Assembly: GCA_004194705.1 (NCBI GenBank)
Contig: SADC01001227.1
Span: 3,378,247 to 3,442,246 of the forward strand
Source: Ditylenchus dipsaci
Lineage: Eukaryota; Nematoda; Chromadorea; Rhabditida; Anguinidae
Direction: 5' to 3'
DNA length: 64,000 nucleotides
The notes beneath the pieces are model-generated. The model saw only the letters and a list, made by a program, of their open reading frames with translations. It was not told the origin of the DNA and did no database searches. Made by a program: the position numbers and the translations under genes. Below, piece by piece: positions 37,011 to 48,494 of the stretch; positions within the stretch are counted from its first letter, which is position 1, and each line of letters starts with the position of its first letter.

Positions 37011-37390
37011 ACTAGCATTTACAAAAGTTCGATTTTGCGCGAAACTAGCATTTGTAAAGTCTAGTAAAAACAAAACGTCGAGCTAGCATTTACGAAATTC
37101 CGTTTTTGCGGTCAATCTTTACTAGCATTTGCAAAGTCTAGTAAAATCAAAACGCTAAGCTAGCATTTACAAAAGTTCGATTTTGCTGGAAATCTTTACT
37201 AGCATTTGTAAAATCTAGTAAAAACAAAACGTCGAGCTAGCATTTGCGAAATTACGTTTTTGCCAACTATTTCTACTAGCATTTCTAAAGTCTACCATAA
37301 TAAAAATTTCGAGTAAGCATTTTGAAAGTCCGTTTTGTGGGTTAAGTTATACTAGCATTGGCTAAACTCTACTAACATGAAACTGTCGAA
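37011..37390. repeat. CTAGCATTTGTAAAGTCTAG minisatellite
   Basis: Seven degenerate units of ACTAGCATTT(G/A)(T/C)AAAGTCTAGTAAAA. Similar units in the same orientation are at 34160-34258. Units in the opposite orientation are at 39730-39850 and 40853-40990. Confidence 0.8.
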
Positions 37391-37405
37391 CTACTGATTA
37401 ATATA

Positions 37406-37522
37406 CCGTATTCTCTCTAATAGAAGGACATGTCCTCTATTTTTCAACCCCTCTTGAACCCTGTCCTTTTAATAGAGAGTATCCTTCTAATAGAGAGTGT
37501 CCTTCTATTAGAGAGAATACGG
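37406..37522. mobile_element. TACCGTATT-type MITE, TA flanked
   Basis: The 117-bp element has CCGTATTCTCTCTAATAGAA ends and TA on both sides. It is internally made of TCCTTCTAATAGAGAGT repeats. It is the same family as 13060-13217. Confidence 0.8.
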
Positions 37523-37607
37523 TATTTGTGTGCGCCCAACACCGAATTTCTTGGAAGCAGAACTCTTGGAGTACTTGTTTGCGTAGTCGACGCCTGGCTA
37601 GGGGAAG

Positions 37608-38036
37608 ATTGCCAAAAACGAAAATTGCCATAAATGAAAATTGCCAAAACGACGATTGCAAAACGAAAATTGCCAAAACGAGATTGCCAAAAACGAAATT
37701 GCCAAAAGGAAAATTGCCATGACAAATAAAAGCTTAGTGAATACGAACAGATACCAATCAGTTACACATAACGTACCCTTCATTTATCCATTCGTCTCAA
37801 AATGACTCAAGTCAAACCTCGATATAGTGACACCTACAATATAGTGACACCTCAGAGTCAAGACATGTCGTTTTGGCAATTTCGTTTTGGCAATTTTCGT
37901 TTTTGGCATTTTCGTTTTGGCAATTTTCGATTTGGCAATTTTCGTTTTGGCAATCTTCGTTTCGGCAATTTTCGTTTTGGCAATCTTCGTTTTGGCAAAA
38001 CATACGTTTGGCAGTTTTCGTTTTGGCAATCTTCCC
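37608..38036. mobile_element. Fold-back with GGCAATTTTCGTTTT arms
   Basis: Both arms are tandem 15-bp units (GGCAATTTTCGTTTT / AAAACGAAAATTGCC) around a short middle (37720-37860). Outer CTAGGGGAAGATTGCC is inverted at 38025-38040. Repetitive ORFs such as FGNFRFGNF are artefacts. Confidence 0.8.
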
Positions 38037-38399
38037 CTAGCCGACGGCCTCCAGCTTCTTCGATCGAGTAGGTTTGCGCTTCCGAGACGATTTCAACTCC
38101 TGGCTTTCTTCTTGGCTCTCCGAATTTGAGTCGCTATCCGAATTTTTCTGCTCGATTTTATCGCTCATTTTATGTTTCTTAAATGATCACACGATTTAGT
38201 AATGCAAGAGAGCTAATTTTACGCGACTAGGATGCGACTGGAAATCAAATAACACAAGTAGTTTGTAGAAATCAATTACTTTGCTTAAGAACCGCCATTT
38301 CAAACGATTTTTCACTTATCATAAACTAAAATCGGTATAGGTAAAACGCTTAGAGATGTCCTTCTAATGTAGAGTGTTCTTCTATTAGAGAGAATACGG

Positions 38400-38815
38400 T
38401 ATTCGAGTTATATTTAATAGTTGTCCTTTTGTCGTGTCTCATCTAACATCACTTCATATTAAAATGTTCCCAAAAATCAAATTGTTAATTGCAGTGTTAC
38501 ATATCAGATTACACTGTGAATAAAACACATGAATTTCCTTGGTTATAAGTGAGTCTTTATAATAGCCAAACCTTCTTTACTGGTCAGAACAATTTGGTTG
38601 GCCACATCAACATTCTTCGTAAGGGAGACCTGCTATGGTATAGATCTCTTCATGGCACTCGATAAGTCCATTCAACTGAGCGTCATTATACATAACAATG
38701 CCATGAGAAGGATTATTAATTAATAACACTTTATTCAACCAACAAAGAACAAAAGAGTGTATATCAAAACGTGCAAATTCCACACATCAATGAGACGCAA
38801 AAAGGATTTCCTGGT
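38400..38815. other. Stretch without recognisable feature
   Basis: AT-rich, no ORF or repeat that I could assign. It is followed by hAT relic sequence on the minus strand. Confidence 0.35.
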
Positions 38816-39600
38816 TGCATCAGACAATTATCTGGCAGTTTAGCAGCTTCTCTCCAGTTCTTGTGCGCACCCCTTTAATCATGAGTCCAGCCGATGAGAA
38901 AACTCGCGCCATGGGACTTCCGGTAGCAGGCAAAACATTGTCATGCTGTAGCGAATAACCCTCTCCTTCTCCTAAAAATAAGCACTTCGGTCATTAAAAA
39001 ATTGTCGTTCGAAATAAAGAATAGTACGTGATCAATTCTTACCGAGTAAAGAGTCTAGATCCTGTGTAGTCAAGTTCAATTTACGTGCCGCCTTGATCAT
39101 AACTCGCAGTTATCGGAATTCTTGATGGCTGTGAAGAGAGCGATTCATACATATCACGAGCGCTCGGTTGATCCATGGACGAAGCATGGCACAAGCAATG
39201 GATTAAACGCTCCAAATCGAATTGTCAGTCTGAATGACAAAAAATAATTAAGAGACTGACTCCTCTTCCACTATTCCAATATCGATTAGTCAAATGAAGA
39301 AGTGTTTCAAATTTAAAAGGCTAAAATCGAACCTGAACGGTAAGAAATTTATTTAGCAGAACACTGGCGTAAAAACCTCACCATTTGCAAACAGGGTGAA
39401 AACATTGATGCTGCGGTTTCACGTATTCGCCTTCGTTCTAAACTTGATCCAACACTTCCTCATTAAGAAAGAAGCAGAATCGAAAACGGAAGCCACCTTT
39501 TTCTCACGGCCTTCTTGATCACTTTGACTACGCTATTCACCTTGCCACAGCTGTTTGAGCGAAAAGATAGCATGCTGAAGCAAAGCAAAATTCCTGAATA
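38815..39600 (-). pseudogene. hAT transposase C-terminal relic
   Basis: The minus strand encodes LPATGSPMARVFSSAGLMIK followed by GVRTRTGEKLLN, a degenerate form of the hAT dimerisation motif. It is preceded by a short exon IKAARKLNLTTQDLDSLLG near 39110-39050. Further upstream blocks (HAIFSLKQLWQGE near 39570) are plausible but interrupted by stops. The hAT core residues Arg/Phe/Ser/Ala/Gly are kept, Glu is lost. It is a dead fragment inside the CTAGCATTT-flanked region and distinct from the relic at 19283-20445. Confidence 0.5.
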
Positions 39601-40126
39601 TAGAAGATATCAGGAACAGTTAAAATGCTGAGCAAGAGATGCATACAGACTGCAAATGAAAAAATGAAGATATTTCATTGCTAATTAGGCAATTCTATGA
39701 AAGCAGATTTTAGAAAATGCTCCTAGAGTTAGCCAGCGAGAACAGACTTTCGGAAATGCTAGCTTATCTTTTTGCTTCCACTAGACTTTACAAATGCTAG
39801 TAGAAATCGACGACGAAAACAAACTTTCAGAAATGCTAGGTGTAAGGATTGTTGCGTTCAATCGAACGACGTTTCCAGTCAGGACAATAGGTTTCCCTGG
39901 AAACCTATTGCGACCCTAAATATATCCAGATTTCGATAATCAAATTCGAATCCAGTTTTGTCTTGTCCAGATTTAGTCGATACAGATGATCTAGTTGCAA
40001 AATCATCATTCTATTTGTGGATCTTGATTTTGAAGCTTGCTCTCTGACGTCTAAGGTTAGTAAAATCATTATTTCTGGTACGCAATCAGTCGAGATCACT
40101 CCTGACAGTAAGCCGTCCCCTTCTAG

Positions 40127-40843
40127 TTCCAGTATTTGTTTTCCGACCAGAAACGCTCTTTTTCCAGTTTGATGCAGGGTCTCATGAACTCTGGTCTGAT
40201 CCAGTCACATGAAGATGTGGTTAAGGTTTCTGCCCAGGTACAAGCCTCTATTGATTCTATTTCTCTGCAGTCTAATCCAGTTAGGGAGCGTCCGGTCCAA
40301 GTGACCCGTAACTCCTATTATGAAGACCTTTGTCTCATTGATTTTTCTAGTCCAGTATCTACTAATGTTCCAGTTCCAGTGTTCTCTACGGAGGCACCTC
40401 TTGCATTTCCAGATATTCCTGATGGATCGACAATTGCTGGATCTTCCGAGTCAACAGCGGCATGCCGGGATTCCCTCCGTATGGTTTCGTCCTCCGCCTC
40501 CAGCTCGCGCTCCCACTTGCAATACGAAGAGGATGGTTTGGCTCCAGCTGTGGTTTCTTTGGTGCCTGCTATGGGTGAATGGGAAACAATCCAGCTCTCG
40601 TCCAGCTCTCAGCTCTTAGTCTCCTCCGCCGAAGTCAAGTTTGGTGGTTCTCCAAGAATGTCTCCAGCCGAAGTGGTCGAAGTCGAAGCTCCAGTATCTA
40701 ATTCTCTCATTGTTAAATCTCCAGATTGTAATCCCATTCCCTGTACGCCATGGTGCGCCAATGAAGATTCCCAGTTTATCGGGCGACATGCTCCTTTGTT
40801 CACTGGTAGCCCTCGGCTTATCACGTCCACATTGTTTACTTAG
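40127..40843 (+). CDS. Ser/Pro/Val-rich ORF, unknown
   Basis: This is a single open frame of about 239 codons without an in-frame ATG near its beginning; it opens after a TAG at 40124. It encodes FSSLMQGLMNSGLIQSHEDV and then a low-complexity Ser/Pro/Val region (SSPVSTNVPVPVFSTEAPLA, SSASSSRSHLQYEED) to a TAG at 40843. It has higher GC and a more coding-like composition than its surroundings. CTAGCATTT repeats lie on both sides in the same orientation (39771-39812 and 40853-40893). No domain recognised. Possibly one exon of an element-borne gene. Confidence 0.35.
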   Translation, partial: FQYLFSDQKRSFSSLMQGLMNSGLIQSHEDVVKVSAQVQASIDSISLQSNPVRERPVQVTRNSYYEDLCLIDFSSPVSTNVPVPVFSTEAPLAFPDIPDGSTIAGSSESTAACRDSLRMVSSSASSSRSHLQYEEDGLAPAVVSLVPAMGEWETIQLSSSSQLLVSSAEVKFGGSPRMSPAEVVEVEAPVSNSLIVKSPDCNPIPCTPWCANEDSQFIGRHAPLFTGSPRLITSTLFT

Positions 40844-42848
40844 GTTATCCTTTTGCTTCTACTAGACTTCGCAATGCTAGTAAAGATTTCCCTCAAAATT
40901 GAACTTTTGTAAATGCTAGTGTGGCATTTTGTTTTTACTAGACTAAACAAAATTAGGGCGAAAATGGCTTACTAGCATTTTCAGTCGGACTTCTAGATAA
41001 AAATTGCGAACCCTGGTCACAGTGGATCATTTTCACACAAAAAACATAATAGAAGAATGTTTTAAGAAAGTCATTGCGTTGCTTCTCCACAAAAATTTCA
41101 AAAAAAAATTAAAAATTTTATTAACATGAAACTGTTACTAAGTATTCTTCCAAAGTACTATACGTAGTTACTTAGAGCGGTTGATTATAATTTGAAAAAA
41201 AAGTTAGCGATTAACAAATTGGATGACCACTTCGTAAATCTCGATGTCGACTTGATGCACTTTTTCCTGTTTTTCGGCCTCCAAGGGGTAGGGTCACATT
41301 TCGTACCGCGACATTTCATATCGGGACATTTCGTACCGCGACATTTCATATCGCGACATTTCGTACCGCGACATTCATATCGGGACATTTCGTACCGCGA
41401 CATTTCATATCGCGACATTTCGTACGCAGCTTTTATTGGGTCCGAAAGGTATTTTTTTAAAACTAATTCAGCCAAAATTGTTTTCAACGCTTTTAAACCT
41501 TTTCCTTTAATTTCTATGTCTACCTTTAGAAAAAATGACTAAAATGCAAATTTTTCCTAATTTTTGGAATTTAGTCATTTTTTCAAGAAATTGATTTTCT
41601 CCGAAAAGCCATATCTCAACATTGAGATATTTCAAAAACATTTTGTAACATAGGTTTTGTAGCGCTTGAGCTGCGCTACGATATGATGCTAAGAATTTAT
41701 TTTAAGGTTTTAAGTTTTATCAAATTTCTATCAGTTAAAGCAACGAATACGTATTGAATACGTATTTTTTACTTTAACTGATAACCTTCGAAATAAAATT
41801 TCAAAGGTCACGATAAATATTTAGCATCATATTGTAGCGCAGCTCAAGCGCTACAAAACCTGACTGACATACGACTCGATACACATTGTGACTCGATACA
41901 CCAACTCGATACAGTTGCGACTCGATAAGCCAACTCGATACAGTTGCGACTCGATACGCCAACTCGATACACCGGGTCTCGAGTTCGACTCCCGCCGATT
42001 GTTATTTTTATATTTTGACATTTTTTATTCATTTGTATCAATATTAATCACTTCTAACCATATATTTACTTTGATAATGGCTAAACATTCGGAAAGCAGC
42101 TTAAATTTATGCGATGCCGCTGGATATCCTATTTCTTATTTATCACTTGGTTTTCTCTTTAGAGTTTGGCAAAAGAGCCTACCAATAAGTACATAATCGA
42201 GAGAATCGCTCAGAATTGTCTCTAAAGTATGTGCGCGCATATTCCATGCGCATATTTTATTGTCAAGGCCCCTATGTCCCCGAAGAGGGTAACCTTGTAA
42301 CATTTTTTTAATTCATGCCCTTACAAATTTTTTATATTTTCAGCCGTTTGTAGTTTCAGAACACATTTGAGGCCGTCCTAACGCGCGCTGGCCTACCTTT
42401 GCCTAAGGCTTTGCCTAAATTATAAAAAGACAATAAAATGGCCTGAAATTTCGTAGAAGGCGCAAACTCTGTATGAAATCTCAGAAGGTGCCAAACACCC
42501 TAATGACGATGAGAATCAAGGATTCAGAGACGCAAAAAGATATTAAAGCCCATCACACATCTAAAAAAATGACAAAACGTCAAAATAACACTAGACGAAG
42601 GTCAAACTCGAGACCCCTGTATCGAGTTGGCGTATCGAGTCGTAACTGTATCGAGTTGGCGTATCGAGTCGCAACTGTATCGAGTTGGTGTATCGAGTCA
42701 CGATGTGTATCGAGTCGTCGTTATACCACAAACCTATGTTACAAAATGTTTTTTGAATATCTCAATGTTGAGATATGGCTTTTCGGAGAAAATCAATTTC
42801 TTGAAAAAATGACTAAATTCCAAAAATCAGGAAAAATTTGCATTTTAG

Positions 42849-45800
42849 CACTCGGAAAGCCATGCGTAGTAATTGCTGCGTCGGAAGCAGAATTTCACGC
42901 TCTACACGATGGTACTTTTATTTTTTTATTTAGACATAAATGTGCCGAGATATTAATGATTTAAAATTGGTCGAAAACGGCCCTCCAAAAACAACAATTC
43001 GGTTGATTCATTCATGTGGTACTCACCCAAATTTATACTTTTTCTAGACGTTTAGCATCTTAAAGTGATGGGCATGAACAGGGCTATCGAATAGGTGCAA
43101 GCATCCAAGGCAGTAGTGGTGAAATCCTGGACATATATGCATTTATAGGCTAAAATCCAGATTTCTGAAAATCACAATCCACTCACTAAAATTCTCATAA
43201 CTTTTCTCAGTGACCACTTCCAACCATTTTCTCAGGCCTATCAGATAGCACAGCTTCAGGGCTACACAATGAGCACTAATAAGCCGTATGGTGAAGAAAA
43301 AAATATTGCCAAAAGTCGATTTCCACTTCAGGGATACATTATCTTATCTTTGCCTTATCTATTGATAAAACAAGAGATACACAAATAGGGCAAAGTCATC
43401 GTTTCTTTGAGACCCTTTATTTCGTGTTTTTTTGTTGCAAAACTAAGTCGCTATTGAAGCTTTAGTTGTCTTTTTTAGTTCAAATGGCTAGTGAATTCAA
43501 CGAAAGCGATGTATCGGACAACGACTACGAAGAAGCGCAATCCTCTTCCGGTGACGAGTATGAAGAAGAAGATGACTATCGAATTGGTGGCAATTCCGTG
43601 GTTCCATGTGGCAAGCAATCCTACGAACATTTCTGGACAAGTGAGGCTCCTCGAATTCCAGTTGACGTATGCCAACCAGATGCCATGCCAATTGGACCTG
43701 TCTCAGTTTATGAATCAGAAGAGGATGCTTTCGCTGCAATCATTTCGCCGGGAATAATCAACAGGTTTTATTCAATTTTAGTGTAGTTTTTGTAGCCATT
43801 TTATTATTTAGCATTGTCGTAAACACGAATCTTGCCCTGCTAAAAGTTCAAAAGAAATTGAGAAACAAAGGGTCCGACACAGCAAAGCACTTCGACAAGA
43901 CCGATGAAACTGAAATCAAGGCGTTGGTCGGTCTTTGGCTGAAGCTGGGAATCTCAGGCTTCCACAACTCGTCCGTTGAGGAAATTTTTTCCACAGAGAA
44001 GTCTTCATCTCTCGGTATTTTTATAATTATCGGCTTTGATAAAGTAGATAGCAAGTGTTTCAGATGCCCATTTGTGCTTTTCAAAAAACCGATACAAATC
44101 TTTGATGAGGTGCACCCGATTCGATGACAAATCCAAGAGAGTGCGGCTTGCTGATGGATCATGGGAAGACAAGTTCGTCCACCTTCGAGAGGTATGTCAT
44201 GTTTTGTTTTTGTGTGCGTATTTTACAAATGGTATACAGGTATTCGATATCTTCACTCGCAATACCAAAAATGTCTACAATCCGAACAAGTATCTTACCA
44301 TTGACGAAATTCTGCTAGCATATCGTGGAGATGCAGCTTTCGAATGTTCATCCCGTCGAAGAAGGCCAAGTTTGGAATCAAAATCTTCTGCCTCGTCGAC
44401 CCAGCTACGATGTTCATGTCAAATGCTAGCGTCTATTTGGGAAACAATCCGGCCATGCGGAAACCAACTTGGGAGAAAAGGTATATACTTGGTTTACTTG
44501 GTGTACCTTGATTATATACTTGAGTTGATCTTTGCAGGTTGTTATGCATCTTGCTCGTCCCTTCCTCGGATGCAAACGTACAATGGTTACGGACAATTTC
44601 TTCACCAGCAGCGAATTGGGACTCAACCTTCTGACGCAGAACACGTACCTGCTGGGACTATGCGAAAAGGAAGAAAAGGAACTCCGACAGACTTTATTGA
44701 TGAGAAATTGGAGGTACGCAGTTTTAGACAACCATTTCTGATCTGTTTCAAGTTTATTCAATTCATTCAATTTTAGCTTGGAAAAGTTCGATTCGCCTTT
44801 CGACAGCATGAGACCATCGTAAAGTTCCAAGCAAAGAAGACGAAGCAAGTCAATCTCTATTCAACAACGCACCATGACGAGCAAATGCATCGTTCGGGAA
44901 AACCAAAGATGATCACCGACTACAATCAAACAAAGTTCGCTGTGGACATCTTCGATGAAATGATCAATCGTTACAGCTACAAACCGCCTGTCAATCGTTG
45001 GCCTCTGCGTATCTTCATGAGCTTCTTGGTGGATGGAGGTGCAGCTAACGCCTATGTTCTTTTTGGAAAAACTTCAACAAGACGGGAATTCATCCACAAG
45101 CTGGCAGACCAATTGATGACTGGACAAAAAGCAGAAAGAGCAAATCGGAACACTGGATTGCAAAAACTTTTTCGCAGATATCAGGCCACTACGACAGGTT
45201 TGAGAAGAAATGCAAACGTATTTATTATCATTGAATTTAGTCTTCACAACAAAATGAATGCGACCACGAAAGAATCTCCAAAGTGGTGCCATATCTGCAA
45301 TAAGGTGGGAAGGGGTGACCGCGTACGCAGCTGCAGCAAATGTGAGAAACTTGCTTGTGAAGACCACATCGTGATGCTAGTGCTTTGCACCAAGTGCAGC
45401 CGTGTGGGAGAAGATGAGCATCTACATCTGCCGAAGCCTGTCGCTGCCACTGGTTATTGCCAAGTCTGCCAAGCAATGAGTCGAAAACGCTGTAGCAGGT
45501 GTCAGAAACATTACTGCAGAAAGCATCAGCACAAACAAACGAAGAAAAATGCGATCAGTGCAGATAAGTTGTGTTGTTTTGTGACGTTGCATATGTATTT
45601 GGCTGGAAAAATGATATTCGGTTTTGTCGTTGTTTTGCCTTTACATTCCTTCATGTTTGGTTGAAATCTAGCATTCCGAACGATAGCAATCCCTGAAGTG
45701 GAAATCGACTTTTGGCAATATTTTTTTTCTTCACCATACGGCTTATTAGTGCTCATTGTGTAGCCCTGAAGCTGTGCTATCTGATAGGCCTGAGAAAATG

Positions 45801-46174
45801 GTTGGAAGTGGTCACTGAGAAAAGTTATGAGAATTTTAGTGAGTGGATTGTGATTTTCAGAAATCTGGATTTTAGCCTATAATGCATATATGTCCAGGAT
45901 TTCACCACTACTGCCTTGGATGCTTGCACCTATTCGATAGCCCTGTTCATGCCCATCACTTTAAGATGCTAAACGTCTAGAAAAAGTATAAATTTGGGTG
46001 AGTACCACATGAATGAATCAACCGAATTGTTGTTTTTGGAGGGCCGTTTTCGACCAATTTTAAATCATTAATATCTCGGCACATTTATGTCTAAATAAAA
46101 AATAAAAGTACCATCGTGTAGAGCGTGAAATTCTGCTTCCGACGCAGCAATTACTACGCATGGCTTTCCGAGTG
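42849..46174. mobile_element. piggyBac-like transposon with TTAG duplication
   Basis: Long inverted repeats of about 480 bp (42849-43330 and 45692-46174) start CACTCGGAAAGCCATGCGTA. The four bases TTAG flank both ends (42845-42848 and 46175-46178). The unoccupied sequence ATTTTAGTCATTTTTTC exists in inverted form near 41530-41560 in the other arm of the host palindrome, which proves the insertion point. It holds a decayed piggyBac transposase. Confidence 0.9.
43484..45664 (+). pseudogene. piggyBac-family transposase (frameshifted)
   Basis: Exon 1 (43484-43764) is acidic (DYEEAQSSSGDEYEEEDD), exon 2 starts at 43812, and three or four further exons follow. Family blocks appear in order: NRYKSLMRCTRFDDK, YLTIDEILLAYRGD, FIPSKKAKFGIKIFCLVDPA (first Asp), MVTDNFFTSSELG (second Asp), MRKGRKGTPTDF, KFAVDIFDEMINRYSYKPPV and NRWPLRIFMSFLVDGGAANA. 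A double Cys/His C-terminal domain (CHICNKVGRGDRVRSC, CQVCQAMSRKRCSRCQKHYC) closes the protein, as in piggyBac. Single missing bases near 44342 and 44657 break the frame. It would cut and paste the surrounding element at TTAA-like sites. Confidence 0.85.
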
Positions 46175-46636
46175 TTAGTCATTTTTCTATAAGGTAGACA
46201 TAGAAATAAAAGGAAAAGGTTTTAAAAGCGTTTAAAACATTTTGGCTGAATTAGTTTTAAAAAATACCTTTCGGACCCAATAAAAGCTGCGGTACGAAAT
46301 GTCGCGATATGAAATGTCGCGGTACGAAATGTCCCGATATGAAATGTCGCGGTACGAAATGTCCCGATATGAAATGTCGCGGTACGAAATGTCCCGATAT
46401 GAAATGTCGCGGTACGAAATGTGACCCTACCCTCCAAGGCACTTGCCTGTACTAATAAAGTATTTTAGAGATGGTTCTCATGTAGTAAACTGTCATTTAA
46501 GCAGTTTTATGAAACCTCGATAAATACCCTACAAACGGCATTTCACTACCGCCAAACCATCTTAAGAATAGTTAAATTAGTACAGAAAACAGTTTTTGGA
46601 ACCTGAAAAGCATAAAAATTTTGGATTAAAAAATTT

Positions 46637-46705
46637 ATAAAAAGTGGCGGCAATGAGGTTGGCGGAAATAAGGTTGGCGGAAATGAGGTTGACGGAAATA
46701 AGGGT
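46637..46705. repeat. TTCCGCCAACCTCA minisatellite, right arm
   Basis: Inverted counterpart of 32895-33018, with about four units. Confidence 0.75.
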
Positions 46706-47101
46706 GAACCATTTCTACATACCGGTTGAAAGACATCTTCCTTACCCTTCTATTGAAGTCTTGAAACGTATATTATAATTCGAAAATTCAAAGCAATGTG
46801 TCATTTTATGCAAATTCTGCAAAAAGGGTTTAGCTTTTTTGTGGCCGAAAAAGCTACACCCTGACAACCCTGCATGTGGGCTTATTTTTTAACCTCTCCC
46901 CAGGATGTGGCTTATTGGAGCATGTGGTCTTATTTTTCAAACCCTCAAAAATCAGAAAATTTGGAATTTATCTCGAGATTTTGGGTGCTCAACCGAAATC
47001 GAAAAAGTGGAATCGGTAGAGCTCGTGGGAGTTAAGAAAATGCATTAAACATCTTTACAGACAAATTTTTTCTGAGCTGATATTTAGCCCTCAAAGTAGG
47101 G

Positions 47102-48119
47102 TACAATTGCACTTTAGGCATCCTTAAAAAGTTTAGGCATCCTTAAAAAGTTTAGGCATCCATAAAAGTTTAGGCATCCAATCAATACTTTAGGCATCCA
47201 TAAAAAGTTTAGGCATCCTTAACTTTATTTAATAACAACATGTATAGAGTATGCAAGAAAATTTCGCGCTACTTGCTTTTACTCTAACAGTTACCATACG
47301 ACCCCCCCCATCTAAAAAAGGTACTTGCATATACCTGCATGCTTACGGACCTTCTGGCTTATACCCCTGAAAATAACGTTTTTAAAAGTGTCTAGAAACC
47401 GGTTCAAGTAATATTTTTGTCATTCAAAAAGGGACAAATGGTTGTATTGGGAGGGGAAGGGACAAAAGAGGGGACACTTAAATAAGGGGCCCACTAACAG
47501 AAGATGTTGAACATAGTTTTGAATACTGGGGCCTACCGCATAAATAAACTCTGGTATGCATGTTTTTTCATGCATCCAGAGTCACTTTCGAGTGATTTGT
47601 GTCTAAGGTATGTGGGTGTGCGCATCTCAACTCCAAGCCCCCAAGCCCTCTGCGCCCCGAAGGGGCGCAGGGGGCTTGAGAGTTAGAGATGCGCGCACAC
47701 ACTTACCTTAGACATGATTCGAGAAGTACTTTCGATCATATAATGCATATAAAGTCTATTTTTGCCACGGCCCGAATTGAAAAACATGGTAAAACAGCCA
47801 AAAACTAGGTAGAGAGTTGTTCAAATAATTGGCTTTTCATTATTTTCTTACCACCCCATTACAGCCTAAAGTTCCATAGAAATTGCTTTTTTAGTTTTTT
47901 TATAACAAAATAATTGTTTAAAATGGTTTTCGACTGCTTCTAAAAAAGTCGAATTTTTATGGATGCCTAAAGTATTCATTAGATGCCTAAACTTTTTATG
48001 GATGCCTAAAGTATTTATTGGATGCCTAAACTTTCTATGGATGCCTAAAATATTTAAGGATGCTTAAACTTTTTAAGGATGCCTAAAGTGGTTAAGGATG
48101 CCTAAACTGCAATTGAGCC
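47102..48119. mobile_element. Fold-back with TTTAGGCATCC arms, 10-bp duplication
   Basis: Ends TACAATTGCACTTTAGGCAT and the complement are flanked by CAAAGTAGGG (47092-47101 and 48120-48129). The arms are tandem TTTAGGCATCCTTAAAAAG units. The middle contains GC-hairpin copy 6. A 9-11 bp duplication suggests a Mutator-like mobiliser. No gene. Confidence 0.85.
47608..47705. repeat. GC-hairpin repeat, copy 6
   Basis: The most complete unit (about 47515-47770): GGGGCCTACCGCATAAATAA entry, CATCCAGAGTCACTTTCGAG, the GC stem with GCGCCCCGAAGGGGCGC core, then ACTTACCTTAGACATGATTC. Same orientation as copies 4 and 5. Confidence 0.85.
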
Positions 48120-48494
48120 CAAAGTAGGGAGTGTCGGCTTATTAAAGCATGTGGGCTTATTGGAGCATGTGGTCTTATTAGAGGAAATACGGTAGTTCAC
48201 AGCTAAAATAGGCGAATTCTAAAAAATTTCGACTAAATTTCAAAGTTGTTCAATAGCATAATGTAGTTTAAATGTTTCACAACATTTATCGTCTTAAGTG
48301 GAATGACCAACAGTAATTTTAAAACGGCATTTTCTGTATCAAATTGTCATCACAAAAGTCACTCGGAAATTTTATAACTCTTTGAGACGTAAACTCATAC
48401 TGCTCAATATTTCTCTACCCAAGTTTAGAAAAGTTAGAAGTAATTAGCGTTCTTTAGTGATAAAACGATTCGTGAGAAAATTTGACAAGCAAAA

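Larger units (their letters stand above)
41287..46431. mobile_element. Fold-back element with TACCGCGACATTTCATATCG arms
   Basis: Ends GGTAGGGTCACATTTCGTAC and the complement are flanked exactly by CTCCAAGG (41279-41286 and 46432-46439). The arms start with tandem CGTACCGCGACATTTCATAT units. The right arm is split by the piggyBac element 42849-46174. The middle has an inner stem GTAGCGCTTGAGCTGCGCTA (41660-41860). A second stem of GACTCGATACACCAA units is at 41875-41980 and 42600-42720. A T-arm-like GAGTTCGACTCCCGCC is at 41978-41994. Confidence 0.85.
32747..48192. mobile_element. 15.4-kb nested transposon stack with TACCGTATT-type ends
   Basis: The left end GCGTATTTTATCTAATAAGA and the right end (complement of CCGTATTTCCTCTAATAAGA) are each flanked by TA. 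Both continue into ACCACATG. An inner inverted pair (32770-32830 with 46835-46930) shares GGGCAGGGTTG and TAGCTTTTTCGGCC. Everything between is repeats or element-borne genes. The outer ends are imperfect, so calling it one old element is an inference. Confidence 0.45.

Noticed and set aside
41660..42725. A host gene inside the centre of the 41287-46431 element
   Set aside because: Only inner palindromes and GACTCGATACACC units are found; the ORFs of 102 and 163 codons run through these repeats.
47102..48119. Telomere-like TTAGGC repeats (nematode telomere unit)
   Set aside because: TTAGGC occurs once per 19-20 bp unit (TTTAGGCATCCTTAAAAAG), in inverted arms with a 10-bp duplication. It is a transposon arm, not a telomere.
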